Assembly (NCBI GenBank): GCA_016859345.1 | Contig: CM029126.1 | Coordinates: 5,105,001 to 5,169,000, forward strand | DNA length: 64,000 nt | Reading direction: 5' to 3' | Origin: Istiophorus platypterus | Lineage: Eukaryota > Chordata > Actinopteri > Istiophoriformes > Istiophoridae | Part shown: positions 39,431-52,285 of the stretch, in pieces | Layout of the letters: the number at the start of each line of letters is the position of its first letter | Position numbering within the stretch: position 1 is the first letter of the stretch | Notes under the pieces: generated by a model | What the model was told of the DNA's origin: nothing | Seen by the model: the letters and a program-made list of their open reading frames with translations, nothing else | The model's database searches: none | Position numbers and translations under genes: made by a program

Positions 39431-39608
39431 GTGGGACGTCCACGCTGCGTCTCTCATCGGTGCGCGAGCTGCCAGGCCAGCTGCAGGAGCTTTACCAGCA
39501 GGGCTTCGTCCTGGCTGCCATTCACCCGTTCATCCACCCCTGTGGTCCGGAGTCCAACAGCCCGCAGCACCAGCTCTATCGGGCCATACTGGTCCGACTC
39601 AACGACGG
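39431..39608 (+). CDS. rftn1: raftlin, second coding exon (residues 50-108)
   Basis: Joins the first coding exon in phase 1 and ends in phase 2. It is flanked by an excellent acceptor (TTTCTCCCAG|G) and a GTAAGA donor. The translation STLRLSSVRELPGQLQELYQ, then QGFVLAAIHPFIHP, matches raftlin-1: human raftlin has RLASLRDLPAQLLELYQQGF and LAALHPFVQP at this place. This is better than the match to raftlin-2, which has a distinct YYLKGYIVGAIHP segment. The final RAILVRLNDG corresponds to the conserved RAILI strand. Together with the other exons it forms the N-terminal raftlin-family domain, whose biochemical activity is unknown beyond raft association. Confidence 0.95.
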
Positions 39609-41394
39609 GTAAGACTCTTGACCATCATCGAGCACAATTAATACTATGTCATTATCCGAGTACTGAGGCATTTAATCATACCTAAGAAAGTGTAACTGAA
39701 AAATACCTTGGTTTGATTTGTTTCTTTTAAAAAGAGCAGATCAGTTTAAATTGCTATTCAACCACATTTTTAGGCACCATCAACCCAAATGTTCTAATGC
39801 ATTTCATTTATTAAGATAAACAACAGCAAAACCACACATATTTTCAGAAATGTAAAACTCAAAACTCAGATAAATATATGCATTGCTGACAAATTTTCCG
39901 AATCCACAAGTTCAAACAAAGAGGTTTTTGAGGAATAAGCCTCACTGTCAGGTGAGGCGAGTGAGGTGAAAATCTGTGACAATTAAAGGGAGAAGCCCCA
40001 TTTTAAAAGAAATGTATTTTACCAAATAACTACTTTTGCCAGACCCTGAATCAGTCATCTTTCAGGGCCCTTAGACATCTTGGCTAGACCCCCAGAAATA
40101 AGACCCTTGTTATCACAAAGTGATGTGGCCATTACAGTCACTTAAGAAAACACATTGAGGTTACTAATGTACCTTAATTGGTGTCGTTATGCAGAAAAAC
40201 ACTCACTGGGGGTCAGATATCGCTTTATCTCCATGTGGTGGATGGCACAAAAATCATATAATTGCTGGTTGGCTAGTGACATTGACTAGTGACATTAGGG
40301 TTTATATAAATATCTAATTATTTAAAATAATTCTACATATTTACATCCATTGCATTATATTTTAGAATTATTTTTTTTAATGTGGGATACATGCAGCGAG
40401 AACAATTCCAACCATGACAACCGTATAAAAAAACAAAAACCAAAAAAAACAGTAGAGGCTCGCGTAACATTTCATACCAGTGGTTCAACCTTTCAGAGTC
40501 GCTTCAGAGCATCGCAACATCTGCTTGCGGCTCAGCAAGCTGTCATGTGGGCAGCTGCATTGGATGTGAGTCAGCAATAATCTCCATCCTCCATCTCCAG
40601 CCCTCTCAAAGCTCCGGCCAAAACCAGCTGCATGGCCCAAAGTCACTGCTACCCCCTCCACCCCTCTACATCTGCCCTCTAGCCCTGTGCCCGAGCCCCC
40701 CACCCACCCCCGCCTCCCCTGTCCTGGGAACTGTGGGGGTGGGTGTGCACTTTGGTGAGGGCATAACACCAGGGAGCTACTCCAAGGGTGGTTGAAGGTC
40801 ATGGAGGAGCGCCGATGGGCAGTGGAGGGTGGAGGTTGCTGCTTTTTTTTTTTTTTTGTCTAGTCAGGATCCATCTAAAAATCCCTTTTTTTGGACTCAT
40901 GTAGAAAAAAAACCTCCCGTAGCGTTTGGGTGAAATTCAGAAAGAATTTGAAGGCCCCAGGGGTCATGAAATCTGAATCAGCTTATGCAGCACCACTTAC
41001 TGTAAAGTCAGTCCAAGTAAAACCATGACAATCAAAAAGACTGAAGCTATGCGGAGAAGTTTTGGGTTTGTCTGGTTTTTTTTTGTTTTTTTTCCCTCGG
41101 ACATGCAGACAGGCGGAGTTGAGCAGCTGAAGCCCAAGTGGCTGCTCTGTCTGACTCTGAAGCCCAGAGAACATCCAGACCTGTTTACTAAAACACTGCT
41201 CCCTGGCTGCAGGGAATGCACAGTATATGTGTGTGTTTGCTGAACATGAGTGTGTGTGTGAGTTGCTTGGCCCTTCCTGAGGAGATCCAGCGCTTGAAAC
41301 TTTCACCTCCTCTTTTTAATGAGTTTCAGATTCCTAGCTTTGTTGTGTTTGAATTTGTTCTTGGGTATATAGTATGTGGCTTTTCGACTTTCTG

Positions 41395-42178
41395 CTACGG
41401 TGGCCTCGATGGTCAAAACACATTTTCATAAAGCAAGACACTTTAAGAAACACAACAACATTTTTAAAAACATTGAATATTTCTTAAAACACCACAACAT
41501 TTCAGGGAACACGACAACATTTTAGAAAACAAGACAACTCATGAAATATGCCATCTCACAAAGCACAACAACATCTCAGAAAACACAAAGACATTTGAGA
41601 ATACACGACATTTCAGATTGCTCCTACAGTGGGACTTTACTTCTTGTTTTTGATTCGTAGAAAACTGATAACGTTTCAACATCATTTCCTGTTTCTATAG
41701 CGTACTACTCTCATCGGTATCCTCGCACAACTTTTAAACTGAGTTTGAAAGAGATGAGATTGAATTTATAAGAGAATATTAGAAAAAAGGAGATTCATAT
41801 GATATAATTCTCAATATGCTTTCAACATATCATGACATTAAAATATCCGGTGGAAGATAGATGATCGGCCAGTCAGCCCGCTAAGGGATTTCCGCATAGC
41901 TGACCATTGCAGTTAACTTTAACATGTGGCCAATGCGTCATTAGTTGCCTGGAAGTGAAGCAACTAATGACAGCAGCGTCAAGTTTAGAGCGTCTAGCGC
42001 CAACCCACCTTAACTCACCCACTGAATAAACTCTGAAATGACTTGGGTTCTGTCCAATCACGAACAAGAGGTGTTGTCCCAACCTTTCCATAACCAGAAA
42101 TGTTGTTGTGTTTTGTGAAATATTGTTTTGTCTTTCTGAAAAGTTTGTTGTGTTTTGACCCTTGGGGCCACCGTACCC
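41395..42178. mobile_element. non-autonomous DNA transposon-like element with inverted ends
   Basis: The left end (CTACGGTGGCCTCGATGGTC then AAAACACA) is matched by the right end, which in reverse complement reads TACGGTGGCCCCAAGGGTC then AAAACACAACAA. Inside the left part, ACATTTCAGAAAACACAACA-like units recur six or more times (41440-41620), and the right part carries inverted versions near 42100. The element is about 784 bp. No transposase is encoded, as expected for a MITE mobilised in trans. Related sequences are common in teleosts; the superfamily is not certain (hAT-like is a guess). Confidence 0.7.
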
Positions 42179-45100
42179 TGCTGCTCCTGAGCAAATTCCC
42201 CCTTAGACCCTAAATCCCTATTCTGAACGCTGACAGACTGTTCCTGTAATTTCTCTGCCGCTGAGTATAAACACAACAGCGCTGCTACTAATCTACATTG
42301 ACATTTCAGTTGTTTAGCTGATGCTCTCACCCACAGAGACAGTACAAAAATAACAAAAAAAACAAGGATATTACAAGCAACCAAGAGTAAGGGGTCTGAT
42401 AATCAGAGCTGCTGTGCCGTGACAGTACTGCTCCAACCAAAGAGCGATCATGTAAGAAAAACGACACAAAAGACAGGGTAATAAAAAATAAAGAGGGACT
42501 TGCTGTGGAAGGGTTTTGTGTTGTTGTTCTCAGAAAGAAATAATGAAAGGAAGATCAGGGATGCGTTTCAGAGGGGAGAAGGAGGATCACCTGGGGGAAT
42601 TTAGATGAATTTAAGATGAAATAAAATAAGATGAAACTTTTTGGATCGTCATGGGAGAGTTGTAAGAGATAATGTAAGGTTTCAAAGTAAAGATAAAGAA
42701 AACCAGAATACAAGCAGAGTAAGCAGTAAACAAAAACATGACAAAAGATAAGAGCATTAAAAATAAAACTGCCAAAAAGTAATAAATTAGAGGAGCAGCA
42801 ATTAATCGGTTTGTGTTAATGTATGTGGATGATAATTTAAATTCCTACGTGGAGTGCAGAAATTATTTCCTGAGGAAAAGTAGTTTTCAGGTAAGTGCCA
42901 ACTGTCTAACACGTCTCTTTTCTTTTCCTTCATCCCTGCTGGTGTTTGTTGGAGATAACAGCGCCTGTTTTCTTCCCTTCAGAAGAAACTGTCCGTCTGC
43001 CTTTTCTTGTCCTACAGAATGAGAAACAACCTCCACAGCTTGAGATAACTCATCACAGCAAACGCGACAACTTAATTTGGGTTTGTCGAACTCTCTGTTT
43101 TATCACTATTTACTATAATTTGGCCAGAGTTGAGCGGTGCAGGGCGTTAGGATTTCCTTACTGTCAGTCACCTGACAGCTGTGGGAAGAAACGCAACACT
43201 CTGGCAGGAAAAGAAAATCTTTCTAAAAACTTGTTCAACAGACTTAATCCTCACACCCAGGCACTGTTATCTGAGACATCTTTGTTCATCAGGACAGCAT
43301 CTTTTTAGAGCTGATGTTCATAATTAAAAACATTAATATTAAAAGAGTATCACTTATGAGTTATGTGTCCCTTAGATCAAGTTCTCATGCCTAAATGAAA
43401 AAAAAAGGTTTGTAGTCAATGCCTTCCAAAACAACGTATGGCCATTAGAAAGAAAGAGTGTTTGAGTGTTTCCTTATCTTAAGTTTAGCTGATAAAAACA
43501 ATTTGGTCAACGTTAGGGAGAGATTGTGGTCGTGGTTTCAAAGGGACCAGCATCGACTGTTAGCAGGAGAAAGGATCCGCTATCAGAAGCTTATGTCCAA
43601 CCCTTCTGACCTCCTCCTTAAGATTATTTTGTAGTATTATTAAATGTCACACTACTTCTGCCTGACGTCTTAACGCGAAGTCATTACTGGAAAACCTAAA
43701 AGAGGAAAACATTCTCAGGAAAACATAACCATGGCCGTGTACAGTGTCCAACTTTTGTTTTTGAGAGGAGAAAAGATTTTTCCATATAAAAGTGGGCATG
43801 TTTTGAGTGAATGACTGAATGAGACTTTGGCAAAATGAATGCGAATCTGTGCATGTTTTCATCAGCTGCCTTAATGCAAATGTATTCAAGAAGATAGATA
43901 GAGGATATGACAGCGATCCACCAATAACCCTGATACATCACAGAATTCCATCGATGTACTCCATTTAAGATGTTGTTTTTCAGCGAGTGAACCTGAGTAT
44001 TCTGATTCGAGTGGACTCTGTGGTTTTTTCATCAGCTGCTATGGTGATAGAGATTGAGGGTGGCATGCAACAATGGTCCTCGTCTACCGTCCCTTGCAAG
44101 CTTCATTTTTTATTTTTCAGGCTTTCTGGTGGAGTGGAGCCATTTAACTGATTTAACTTCCCTGGGACGAACCTATTGTGGAGTGAAAACAAGGCAGCCA
44201 GCCATGTTTTAGAAGGTCATATAGTTGAAATTCAAGGCACCTTATCTGCCCTCCCTTCCTGCACACTATGTCCATTAGTAATCAACTCCCATGCTGTTGT
44301 GTAGAACATCTCAGGGTTCACTTTCTGCATGCACAGAAATTGGTACAGACACTGCCTTGGTACAGTCACTGTTTTGGTGCAAAACCAGACCACAGAAGTA
44401 TTGATCCTGCATGAAAAGGCTACAGCTGAATGAGCTGCATATCTCTTTTTTTTTTAAACACGTACTTGTTCCAGAGAAAAATACACAATGAGCAGTAAGA
44501 GAGGCAGAAAAGAAAATTACAGCTGGGTCTAGAGTGCTGGGAAGACAGGAGCCTGAATAGGATATAAGGGAAAAAAAGGAGAGAGATATTGAATGAAAAG
44601 GGCAGAGGAGTCTACCATCCTTTGATGGCCCTGGCCGAAAGCGGGGCTCAGGCTTTATCTCCAATGTCTGTCACCGTGGAGACAGCTGCTCACATCAGCA
44701 CCAGCCCAGGGGAATCCAAATCTCCACCAGGGAAAAATGAGTGAAGAGAAATAAGACAAATCAAAAAGCAGAGCTTCTCCTCTCCTGCCTCCCTGAGTCA
44801 AAAGAATGAGGAGCAGGTTTGGGGGGGTTACAGTGAATAGGACTGAAAATATGACGGTGTGCATACCTTCATCCGTCCCTTCCAAACAAACTGCTCCTTG
44901 TGACTGTGCAGAGAACAGAAGGAAAGTAAAAGTAGAGGAGCAGACTGGTGTACAGCAGCTGTAAAGGCGTCTCGGTTTAACATTCTCAGTGTGCCTGTGG
45001 ATACAGTCACGTCTCTATATTACCCTCAGAGTGAAAGGCTCAGCCAGCAAGCCACTTCACATGGAGGGGGTGACACTACAGGAGTCCGTGCACAGTCAGG

Positions 45101-46589
45101 GACTGCACAGAAGTTATGTACATACAGCGCCGTGTCATCTGTAAACGTTAAAACACTGTCACCTGACTGACATATCTGGTTAACTGGGTTATAACTTTAG
45201 AAACCTTAGATGGCAATTTGTCACCAGCGGAGGCTGCCTCCTCCATTACAACCTGCTGCGGGAAAGAAGAAGAAGAAGAAAAAAAACTGCAACGCAAGCA
45301 GAATGGATTGAACCGTTTGAAAATTTAAAATGTCAACTGTCAAATTTCCCAGTGTTCAATTTGGTTGCGATGGAATAGGGTTACAGTTCAGCAGGCAATG
45401 TCTGATGGGATATATTCATCATTATTGGGTAATTGCAAGGAGCTCCCGTGTGCTCGGGTAGAGAAAACGAGGGATTGAAAGAGGGTGACGGGTCGAGAGG
45501 GGGGAGAAGGGTGGAGAGCTAGAGAGAGAGAGATGGAGAAAGAGGAGAATAAAGAGGTACAGGCTTAAAACCATCAGAGGGGATTCGCTCTGGTGAAATT
45601 ATTCACCAATGTGTGAAAATGTGATATTAGAAGAGGTGTACTGTATTATTAAAGCTCCACGTTGAGAGAACACTAAACATGGGTTCAGATGCACCTTGGC
45701 TTTGTCATCATAGCAAAAGATTAGAAGCGCAAGATGGAGGTGGGTGAAAGGTCTGGCACAACTTTGTGTCTGATGCAAAAGGAACAGTAGTTAATTAACA
45801 CTTTCACCGGCCACATTGTGGGAACTGTTTTATTCAGCCCTGACTGTCTTTATGTATAGAAAAAGAAAAAAGCTTTTATTGTGTAAATTAAGTGCAATTC
45901 ACCTCCTCTGAAGCAATTTCCTGAAACCCGTGACATTAAAAGAGCCATTTTACAGTATTTTAGTATAAAACATTTAAAAATTAGTCAAGATTACCATAAG
46001 AATGTGAAGAAATAACTTTTTTGACGTTATGATATTGGCATGCTAACCAGCTAGCCCTGGACCCTTCCTTCTTGTAATACCACGTTGTTCCTCAATAGGC
46101 GATAGTGAGTCACTGTAGCATCCAATCTGCCCCCATGAAAAGATGAAGATCTAATAACTGTGAATGGGCTATGAACATTTTTGAAGCCGTCCTCTCTCTG
46201 CGGCTTTCCTCAACTCTTTCCTCGACATCGTCATCAGTCTAACATTAACCGAAGGTAACAGCCTACCAGTTATATGGTAATCATGGAAAACATTATTGGA
46301 GAACATTGTTCCTCAAGCCATGCTGCTTTGGGAACATGTCAACAACTGCCCTATGCTGAGGCTAGAGTTGTATAAGCTAATGTTAGCTCAACGTGAGGGT
46401 GAGGGTTGAAAGTTGGTTGTGATTGGCCCACCCACATGGTGCGCCACAGTTAGTAAGGACTCTGACTACTACTTACAAAAATGACATGACGTGAACAGTT
46501 TTGACGTTGGGGTAATTGTGCTTTAGCCACATGAGTGACAGGCCTGTATAGATGCATGTTGTGGTTGGTCCCTCTTGTCTCTGTGGTCG

Positions 46590-47250
46590 AGACAGAAATA
46601 TCTCAATGAATACAGACAGGCTTGCGAGGATTTTTTGTAAAGACGTTCATGGTCTCCAAAGAATTGAATTTGTTGACTTTGGTGATCCCCTGACTTTTTA
46701 TCTTGTGCCATTGTGAGGTTGATATTTTTGGTTTTTATCTAAATATCTTGACAACTGATGGATAGATTGCTGTGAAAATGGCTACAGATATTCAAGGTCC
46801 CTGCAAGATAAATCCAAAAGTTTTGATAATGCCCTGAATTTTCCCCTACTAGAGGTTTTGCTTATCTAGAGAAATAATTTAATGTCTAAATCCATGGATT
46901 GGCACAAAATTTTGGAGACATTCATGATCTCCAGAAGATGTATCCTAATGAGTTCTGGGATCCACAGACTTTTCATCCTGCACCATCATCAGTTCACAAT
47001 TTCATTTTGTCCAATGCTTTGGTTTAAATACTAGTGAAATTGCCATTAGCCTGTTATCAAAGAGCTTATTGGAAAATGTTAGCATGCCAACATGATAAAC
47101 CAAGGAGGTCAACATGCTAAACATTATACTTGCTAAAGATCAGCATGTTAGCATTCCCATTGTGATTAGAATTTAGCTCAAAGCATGTTAGGTACAGTAT
47201 CACAGAACTGCTAACATGGCTGTAAACTCTTAGTCTTGTTTATGTTTCTG
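46590..47250 (+). mobile_element. GCTAAC-rich fish repeat, copy B with internal tandem units (intron 2)
   Basis: The 5' part has three diverged units of roughly 150 bp. Each carries a CATGGTCTCCA- or CATGATCTCCAGA-like phrase followed by ATCC(C/A)(C/A)(T/A)GACTTTT-like sequence. The unit phrase ACAACTGATGGATAGATTGC occurs at about 46752. The 3' part has TTCACAATTTCATTTTGTCC, AAATGTTAGCATGCCAACA, GGTCAACATGCTAAACATTA, AGATCAGCATGTTAGCATT, and CTAACATGGCTGTAAACTC then TTAGTCTTG. This is the longest of three copies in the window. Confidence 0.7.
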
Positions 47251-47884
47251 CATTTTAACAGGTAAAAATTTGAGAATGTTTTGTTTTAAACTCAAGTGAG
47301 TCAAGTTCTTATTTTTGTGACTTCGGTCTGACTCATTTCCTCATCCAAAGTATCCAGTCTACAGCCCTGGTAGTTATTATCGGCTGTGATATTCTCTGCG
47401 GTTGAGCAGGCAAATAAAAGATTGCCACATATAGAAACTCAGTCAACAACAACACCAAAGAATTGAGTGTTTATTGTCACAAATGGTGCCAGTTGATAAT
47501 AAAGAAAGAAAATGACCACTATGTAAATTTCTTTAACAAATCAAATTCAGTTGGAGCAAGCATGAATTTCAAGATAAAAAAAGAAAAACAAAGATTAAAC
47601 TGTTCGGCATCCATTGAAAAACAGTAATATGTCACCACAGTCCCTTTTTCATAGCTCAGTGAACTCAAATGATGTAGCCACCACGCTGCGAAAACAAATC
47701 CCAAGGCAAGCCATTAACAGGTAATATGCGATTAGTTACCATGTGAACGTTCAGCTCCAGGGGGAGTGATTAGTCCAACACAAGATGTTCCGCGGCGCAA
47801 CAAAGCATGTGACCCATCTGTGGGCAGACAAGAGGAGAGGGAGTTTAGCAGGTGTACCCACCCGGGAGGGAGCTCCAGGTAGGT

Positions 47885-47920
47885 GGGCAGGCAGGCAGGC
47901 AGGCAGGCAGGCGGGCAGGC
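47885..47920 (+). repeat. (GGCA)n microsatellite
   Basis: About eight GGCA units, one changed to GGCG, in intron 2. Confidence 0.9.
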
Positions 47921-49557
47921 ATTTGACACCCGTCTAACCACATGGGGCCTCGGAGGTTGACAGCCCGTGCTGCACGCTGCATGAAAAGACACCATAACCC
48001 ACAGAGAAGATGGACTGCAGGTGATGCATCTGCTATTTTTAACCCGAGGCCTCCCTCCAGGACTGAGTGCACGGTTTGGATTGTTGTTCTCAACCGTCTC
48101 CCTTCATCTCTACTCCCCTCTCCCACTCTGATCCTGTCCCTGCAGAGGTTTCCTTCCACTCCTGGTTTCATTCCAAAAAAAGGGTTATCCATCATTTTGA
48201 GAAAAAAAAATGACACCTGCTCTGTGCAAAATATTTGATAGCACAAAATGAAATCAAATTACAGCACTGTAGTTCCCGATTTTTTTAAATTCTCTCAGAA
48301 GAAGTAAATCGTTTTTAATATGTCGTTAGATTCTGACTGATGAACTGGAGTTTTAATTTCTCTCCTAAACGATTTTATGTCATTATGAAAAAAGGGCTTT
48401 TCATTTTATTATCCTTTGAAGCTGCCTCTTAATTTGCAGCACACAGGAGAACCTCCAGACTTTTTCAGTGCAGTATTACCAAAACATGTTGTATAAGCAA
48501 GTACAAGAATTTATAATGTAAGAAAGGAAACAACCCCCACGAAAAACGAGCGCCGGCTCCTCGTAATGAAATGTTTCACAGAGCGTGTGAAGTCTGCACT
48601 AAACGAGTCAGTTGGCCCAGTTTCTGCTATGCTGTGTGCTGTGACAGTAGTATATGCAAAGCGACGGGTGTCCGTGACACGAGACTGGGGTTGCGGTTAC
48701 TGTGGGGTTTTTGTTTGTTGATTTCTTTCTGTGGATGGAACGTTATGAGTCAGGGCCATGACATGAGCTGTGTTCAAAGTAAGTCATGCTACGATTTTCA
48801 AACTGTGATTCTGATTCATGTAAAAATGACGTGCGAAGAAAAATATAGGCTGTTTCTGTCAATGAAGAGAGGAAAGACAGGTGAGGTTCAACAAACGGAC
48901 ACATTGAGGAAATATAAAGATGCTTACTTACTTAAAGTCAAACTGTAAACTTTGAAGGGGCTGTGATGGGGGCTGGACACTACACTTTATTTTTTAAGTG
49001 AAAGCATGCATGACAAACAAGGGGCTTAAAGTTTGAGTGATGGGCATTTAATAGGCCGGGAGGACCTAATGAAAGAGGCTACTGAGTTGCATCATGGGAA
49101 ATGCAGGGTCCAGTGTTTTTGTAGTCCGGTTGATATCTTACCCTCTGTGGCATTGATCTCATTTTAAATCTGTCTGTTGCAAGTTGCCAAACTATAGTAC
49201 AATCCTAAAATGTATAATCCTAAATAACCATAGCGTCCTATTAATTCCCATTTTTCATGTGAACTCATGTAAAGGTAAAAGGAAACATGTAGTGAAACAA
49301 GTTGTTTTATTTTTTAATAATAGAATAACAGAAAATGATCAGTTTGACATTTCTGGTAATACATTTATTCACTTTCTTGCCGAGAGCGCGATGAAAAGAG
49401 TCTCATATCCGCATGGTAAATGTAAAGAATGTAAAGCAGCAGCCAACAGCTGCTTAGCTGGGGGGGGCAAAGGTTAAAAAAAGCAATGTTGTTCATAGTT
49501 GATACAGAAATAGCTAGATCTGCATCCAGTGATAGAAAAATCACTGTGTTAGGAGCA

Positions 49558-49803
49558 CACACACACAAACACACACACTAAGAGGCAGGGGCATGCATTT
49601 GTGCTCTTTGTGTGAACTTGAAAGCTGCAAGAACAGCCTGTAACACACACACCCCAGTACGCACGCATGCATCTTTTATCCCCACTCACATTAGGTGTCC
49701 ATGTAAAGCCAGAGCTCACGCAGAGCGTGCACACACACGTGGCCTCGCGCACAACAGACACACACAAACACACTCACACTAACACACACACACATACACA
49801 CAC
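49558..49803 (+). repeat. CA-rich interrupted microsatellite region
   Basis: Short CA arrays at 49558-49580, 49643-49652, 49729-49738 and 49756-49803 separated by unique sequence, in intron 2. Confidence 0.7.
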
Positions 49804-50027
49804 CTACTGTACGTGAACATGGGCCCTGGCGCGCACTGAGGAAAAGGGTGTGTTGGGCTTTTTCTTCGCCTTGTCAACAGGATGAGAGGCAGCGCGCGAT
49901 GGAAGCTGGGGCATTAGTCTCCTCGGGGCCCGCTCTGGGATTTCCTCCAGAGGCCAGAATAGGAAAATACAACACCATATAAATAGATTTCTCCCTGCTC
50001 AAAATACTGATGGCCTCAACGGGGAGC

Positions 50028-50102
50028 GCTGGTGGTGGTGGTGGGGGGGGGGGGGGGGGTACAGGTGTGTGTGCGTGTGCGTGTGTGTTTGTGTGTGGGG
50101 GG
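50028..50102 (+). repeat. (GGT)n, G17 and GT-rich tract
   Basis: GGTGGTGGTGG runs into 17 consecutive G (50043-50059), then GTGTGCGTGTG-type sequence and a G7 run. It lies 380 bp upstream of coding exon 3. Poly-proline frames on the minus strand are artefacts. Confidence 0.85.
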
Positions 50103-50480
50103 GTAAGATGATATTTGCATTGAATTTCCTCCTTTTCTGTGCTCCCCATGTGTTTGCTTTCATCCATGTTGATCTTTGTCTCACTTAAGTGTTTTATTGT
50201 ATTCCTCTCCCGCCTCCCACACGGCAACAATAACACTAACAAAGCCTCTAAGATGCAGTGTAATTTGTTGATAGCAGGTTGTTTTTTGCATTATGGATTT
50301 GATGCCCAGGCCTGCGAATGGCACCCTGTTTCTGGATATTAATTTCATGCTCTCAGGCTGTTTGTGAATATACGTGCGAATGCTTGCACACCCTCTTTAC
50401 CCTGAGCGCCTGTCCAGCGGTCCTGCCGGCTGAAGGGCTGGAAACTGATTGTCCTCTCTCTCCCACTGTGGTGCCTTCAG

Positions 50481-50589
50481 GGTGGAGAGGAGCCAGCCGG
50501 TCTGCCCAGCGTACAAGCTGCAGCTGGAGGAGTGTCTGTCCCCAGAGCAGGTGCCCACCCCGGAGCTCATCCAGGGCTACGTCAAGAAG
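50481..50589 (+). CDS. rftn1: raftlin, third coding exon (residues 109-145)
   Basis: Begins after GTGCCTTCAG, completes the split Gly109 codon and ends in phase 0 at AAG|GTAGGG. The translation VERSQPVCPAYKLQLEECLS, then PEQVPTPELIQGYVKK, aligns with human raftlin GYILELDCCSSLD and then LIPEFIKK. The first few residues are variable in the family. PAYKLQLEE corresponds to a conserved beta strand, and PELIQGYVKK to the helix that continues into exon 4 (IQDAADQG). At 109 bp it is a short exon, and it fits the neighbouring exons exactly in phase. Confidence 0.95.
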
Positions 50590-51726
50590 GTAGGGCTGCT
50601 ATTTACGAAAGCCAAGCTGAAGGTCTTGTCCATTTGTGCCCAGCTGGATGGAGGGATGCAGGGAGGAAGGAAAGGGGGGGGGGTAAGCTGGGATGAATGA
50701 GAGACAAACTGTAATGGTTCTTTTATTCCAAGTCAATGGCTAGATGCATATTCTTATATCAAATCAGGGCATCCAAAATAGACATGATAGAACAGAATGT
50801 TCTACTCAGTCTGGAATATAAAACCTTGTCTGCAACCAAAGTGAAATCGTTTTCTTCAGCATGTCACACCCTGTCTGAAGGTTCACAAAACACAATATTT
50901 CTATGTTTACAACTGTATCTTCGTGACTCAACTACACGGCTAGACCTGCAAGCACACTGCTGTCAGGCTGAAGGCTTTTAATAGCCGCTTGCTTGTCACA
51001 CAGAACGCTTGTAGCGCGGTTGTCAGTGAGGCACATCATGTCGGAGGAGTGACATTAAAGCAAATTAAAAAAACAAAAAAAACAAAAACCATAATTGCCA
51101 CTTTAAAACATAATAAAGAAAACAAAGTTCCAGGAGATGTCAGGTATGAATTAGTGGTAGCTTTACAACTTTGATTTTACCGCCACTCCCTCATTTACGA
51201 GCCACGTTGACAGGCTCCCACTGCCATATTTTCTGATCAATTTCCCCCCTTGAGATTTCAAGCTCCTATTTGCCGGAGCTGAAGTAACCGATGAGGTGTC
51301 AATTTTAGCAGAAAAAAAGTATCCCGCTTTCAATCCAAACTTTAACAATTTTTTTTTTTTTTTTTTTTTTAAAGAGAGACAGTCAGACGAGACCGAAATA
51401 ATTAAACCCAATTCCAAAAATGCGGTCGGCTTGGCGGACCCGAATAGAGAGAGAGCCCGGGCACTGGCGGCAGCATAATGCACCATCAGTTAATGAGCAG
51501 AAATGCATGTAATTTTTGTCCGCACTTCACAGTCCCCACTCTCCATCTCGCCTCTAAAGAACACATTTTTCCCCCCTGCCGTAATTATGACGTGCCGTGA
51601 GGTAATAGCGGGTCCGTGTGGATCCATTTGAGTATTATACAGTACATGTCGGCACAGAGGTACCAGACCCTCAGCAATACAACTGGACCCCACCTGATCT
51701 GATTAAATTAAATGGGATTTGGACCT

Positions 51727-51765
51727 GGCCTCACTCGGGGCCTGGGTCAGGTCCCGAGTGAGGCC
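51727..51765. repeat. perfect 13-bp stem hairpin
   Basis: GGCCTCACTCGGG (51727-51739) is followed by a 13-base spacer and its exact reverse complement CCCGAGTGAGGCC (51753-51765). A competing stem GGACCTG / CAGGTCC overlaps it. It lies in intron 3, with no poly(U) tail or known RNA family signature. Confidence 0.85.
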
Positions 51766-52194
51766 CTTATTACGAGAACACGTATGAGTAAAATACTCAT
51801 TACAAAGCAAGGCCTATTTCAAAGTGTTGAATTACTGACACATATACGTTAAACACAACAATACAAAAGTACAATATTTCACTCTGAAATGTTTGGAAGA
51901 AGTATAAAGTTGCACAAAATGAAGTACCTGGTAACTGTGCTTTAAAGTACACTACTTAAGCAAATGCATGTTTTTCATTTTTTGATGTGGACCAGGCTAG
52001 ATCATTTATATAACTGTATTTTTATATTTATATTTAGTTGTTATTTTCAGTCCAATAATCCCTAAATCTCCTTCAAATCCGTAATAGCTCTCAGGATCTG
52101 TCTCACAGGCATCACAGTAGGAAGCCGTGTACTTCTGGGTTCATATAGAATTAAATATTTGCATATTGCTCATTTGCCATGCTTCCAAGTACCT

Positions 52195-52195
<1 letters not shown>

Positions 52196-52273
<78 letters not shown>

Positions 52274-52285
52274 TGTGTCTGTGTA
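52196..52285 (+). repeat. (GT)n microsatellite, about 90 bp
   Basis: Nearly perfect GT array ending with GGGT and CTGT variants, in intron 3. Confidence 0.95.

Larger units (their letters stand above)
39609..50480 (+). other. rftn1: rftn1 intron 2 (10.9 kb, phase 2)
   Basis: Runs from a GTAAGA donor to a GTGCCTTCAG acceptor. No other gene is supported. It contains a terminal-inverted-repeat element (41395-42178), an interspersed repeat with internal tandem units (46590-47250), a (GGCA)n array (47885-47920), CA-rich sequence at 49558-49803 and a G17 run at 50043-50059. A small tandem duplication CTAGTGACATTGA sits at 40273-40297. The stretches 42200-46500 and 48250-49500 show AT-rich sequence without anything nameable. 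Open frames such as the one at 48571-48948 have no splice context or recognisable domain. Confidence 0.9.

Noticed and set aside
48571..48948. A 125-residue cysteine-rich frame in intron 2
   Set aside because: No recognisable domain, no splice context, codon use like random sequence; length is not remarkable in 64 kb.
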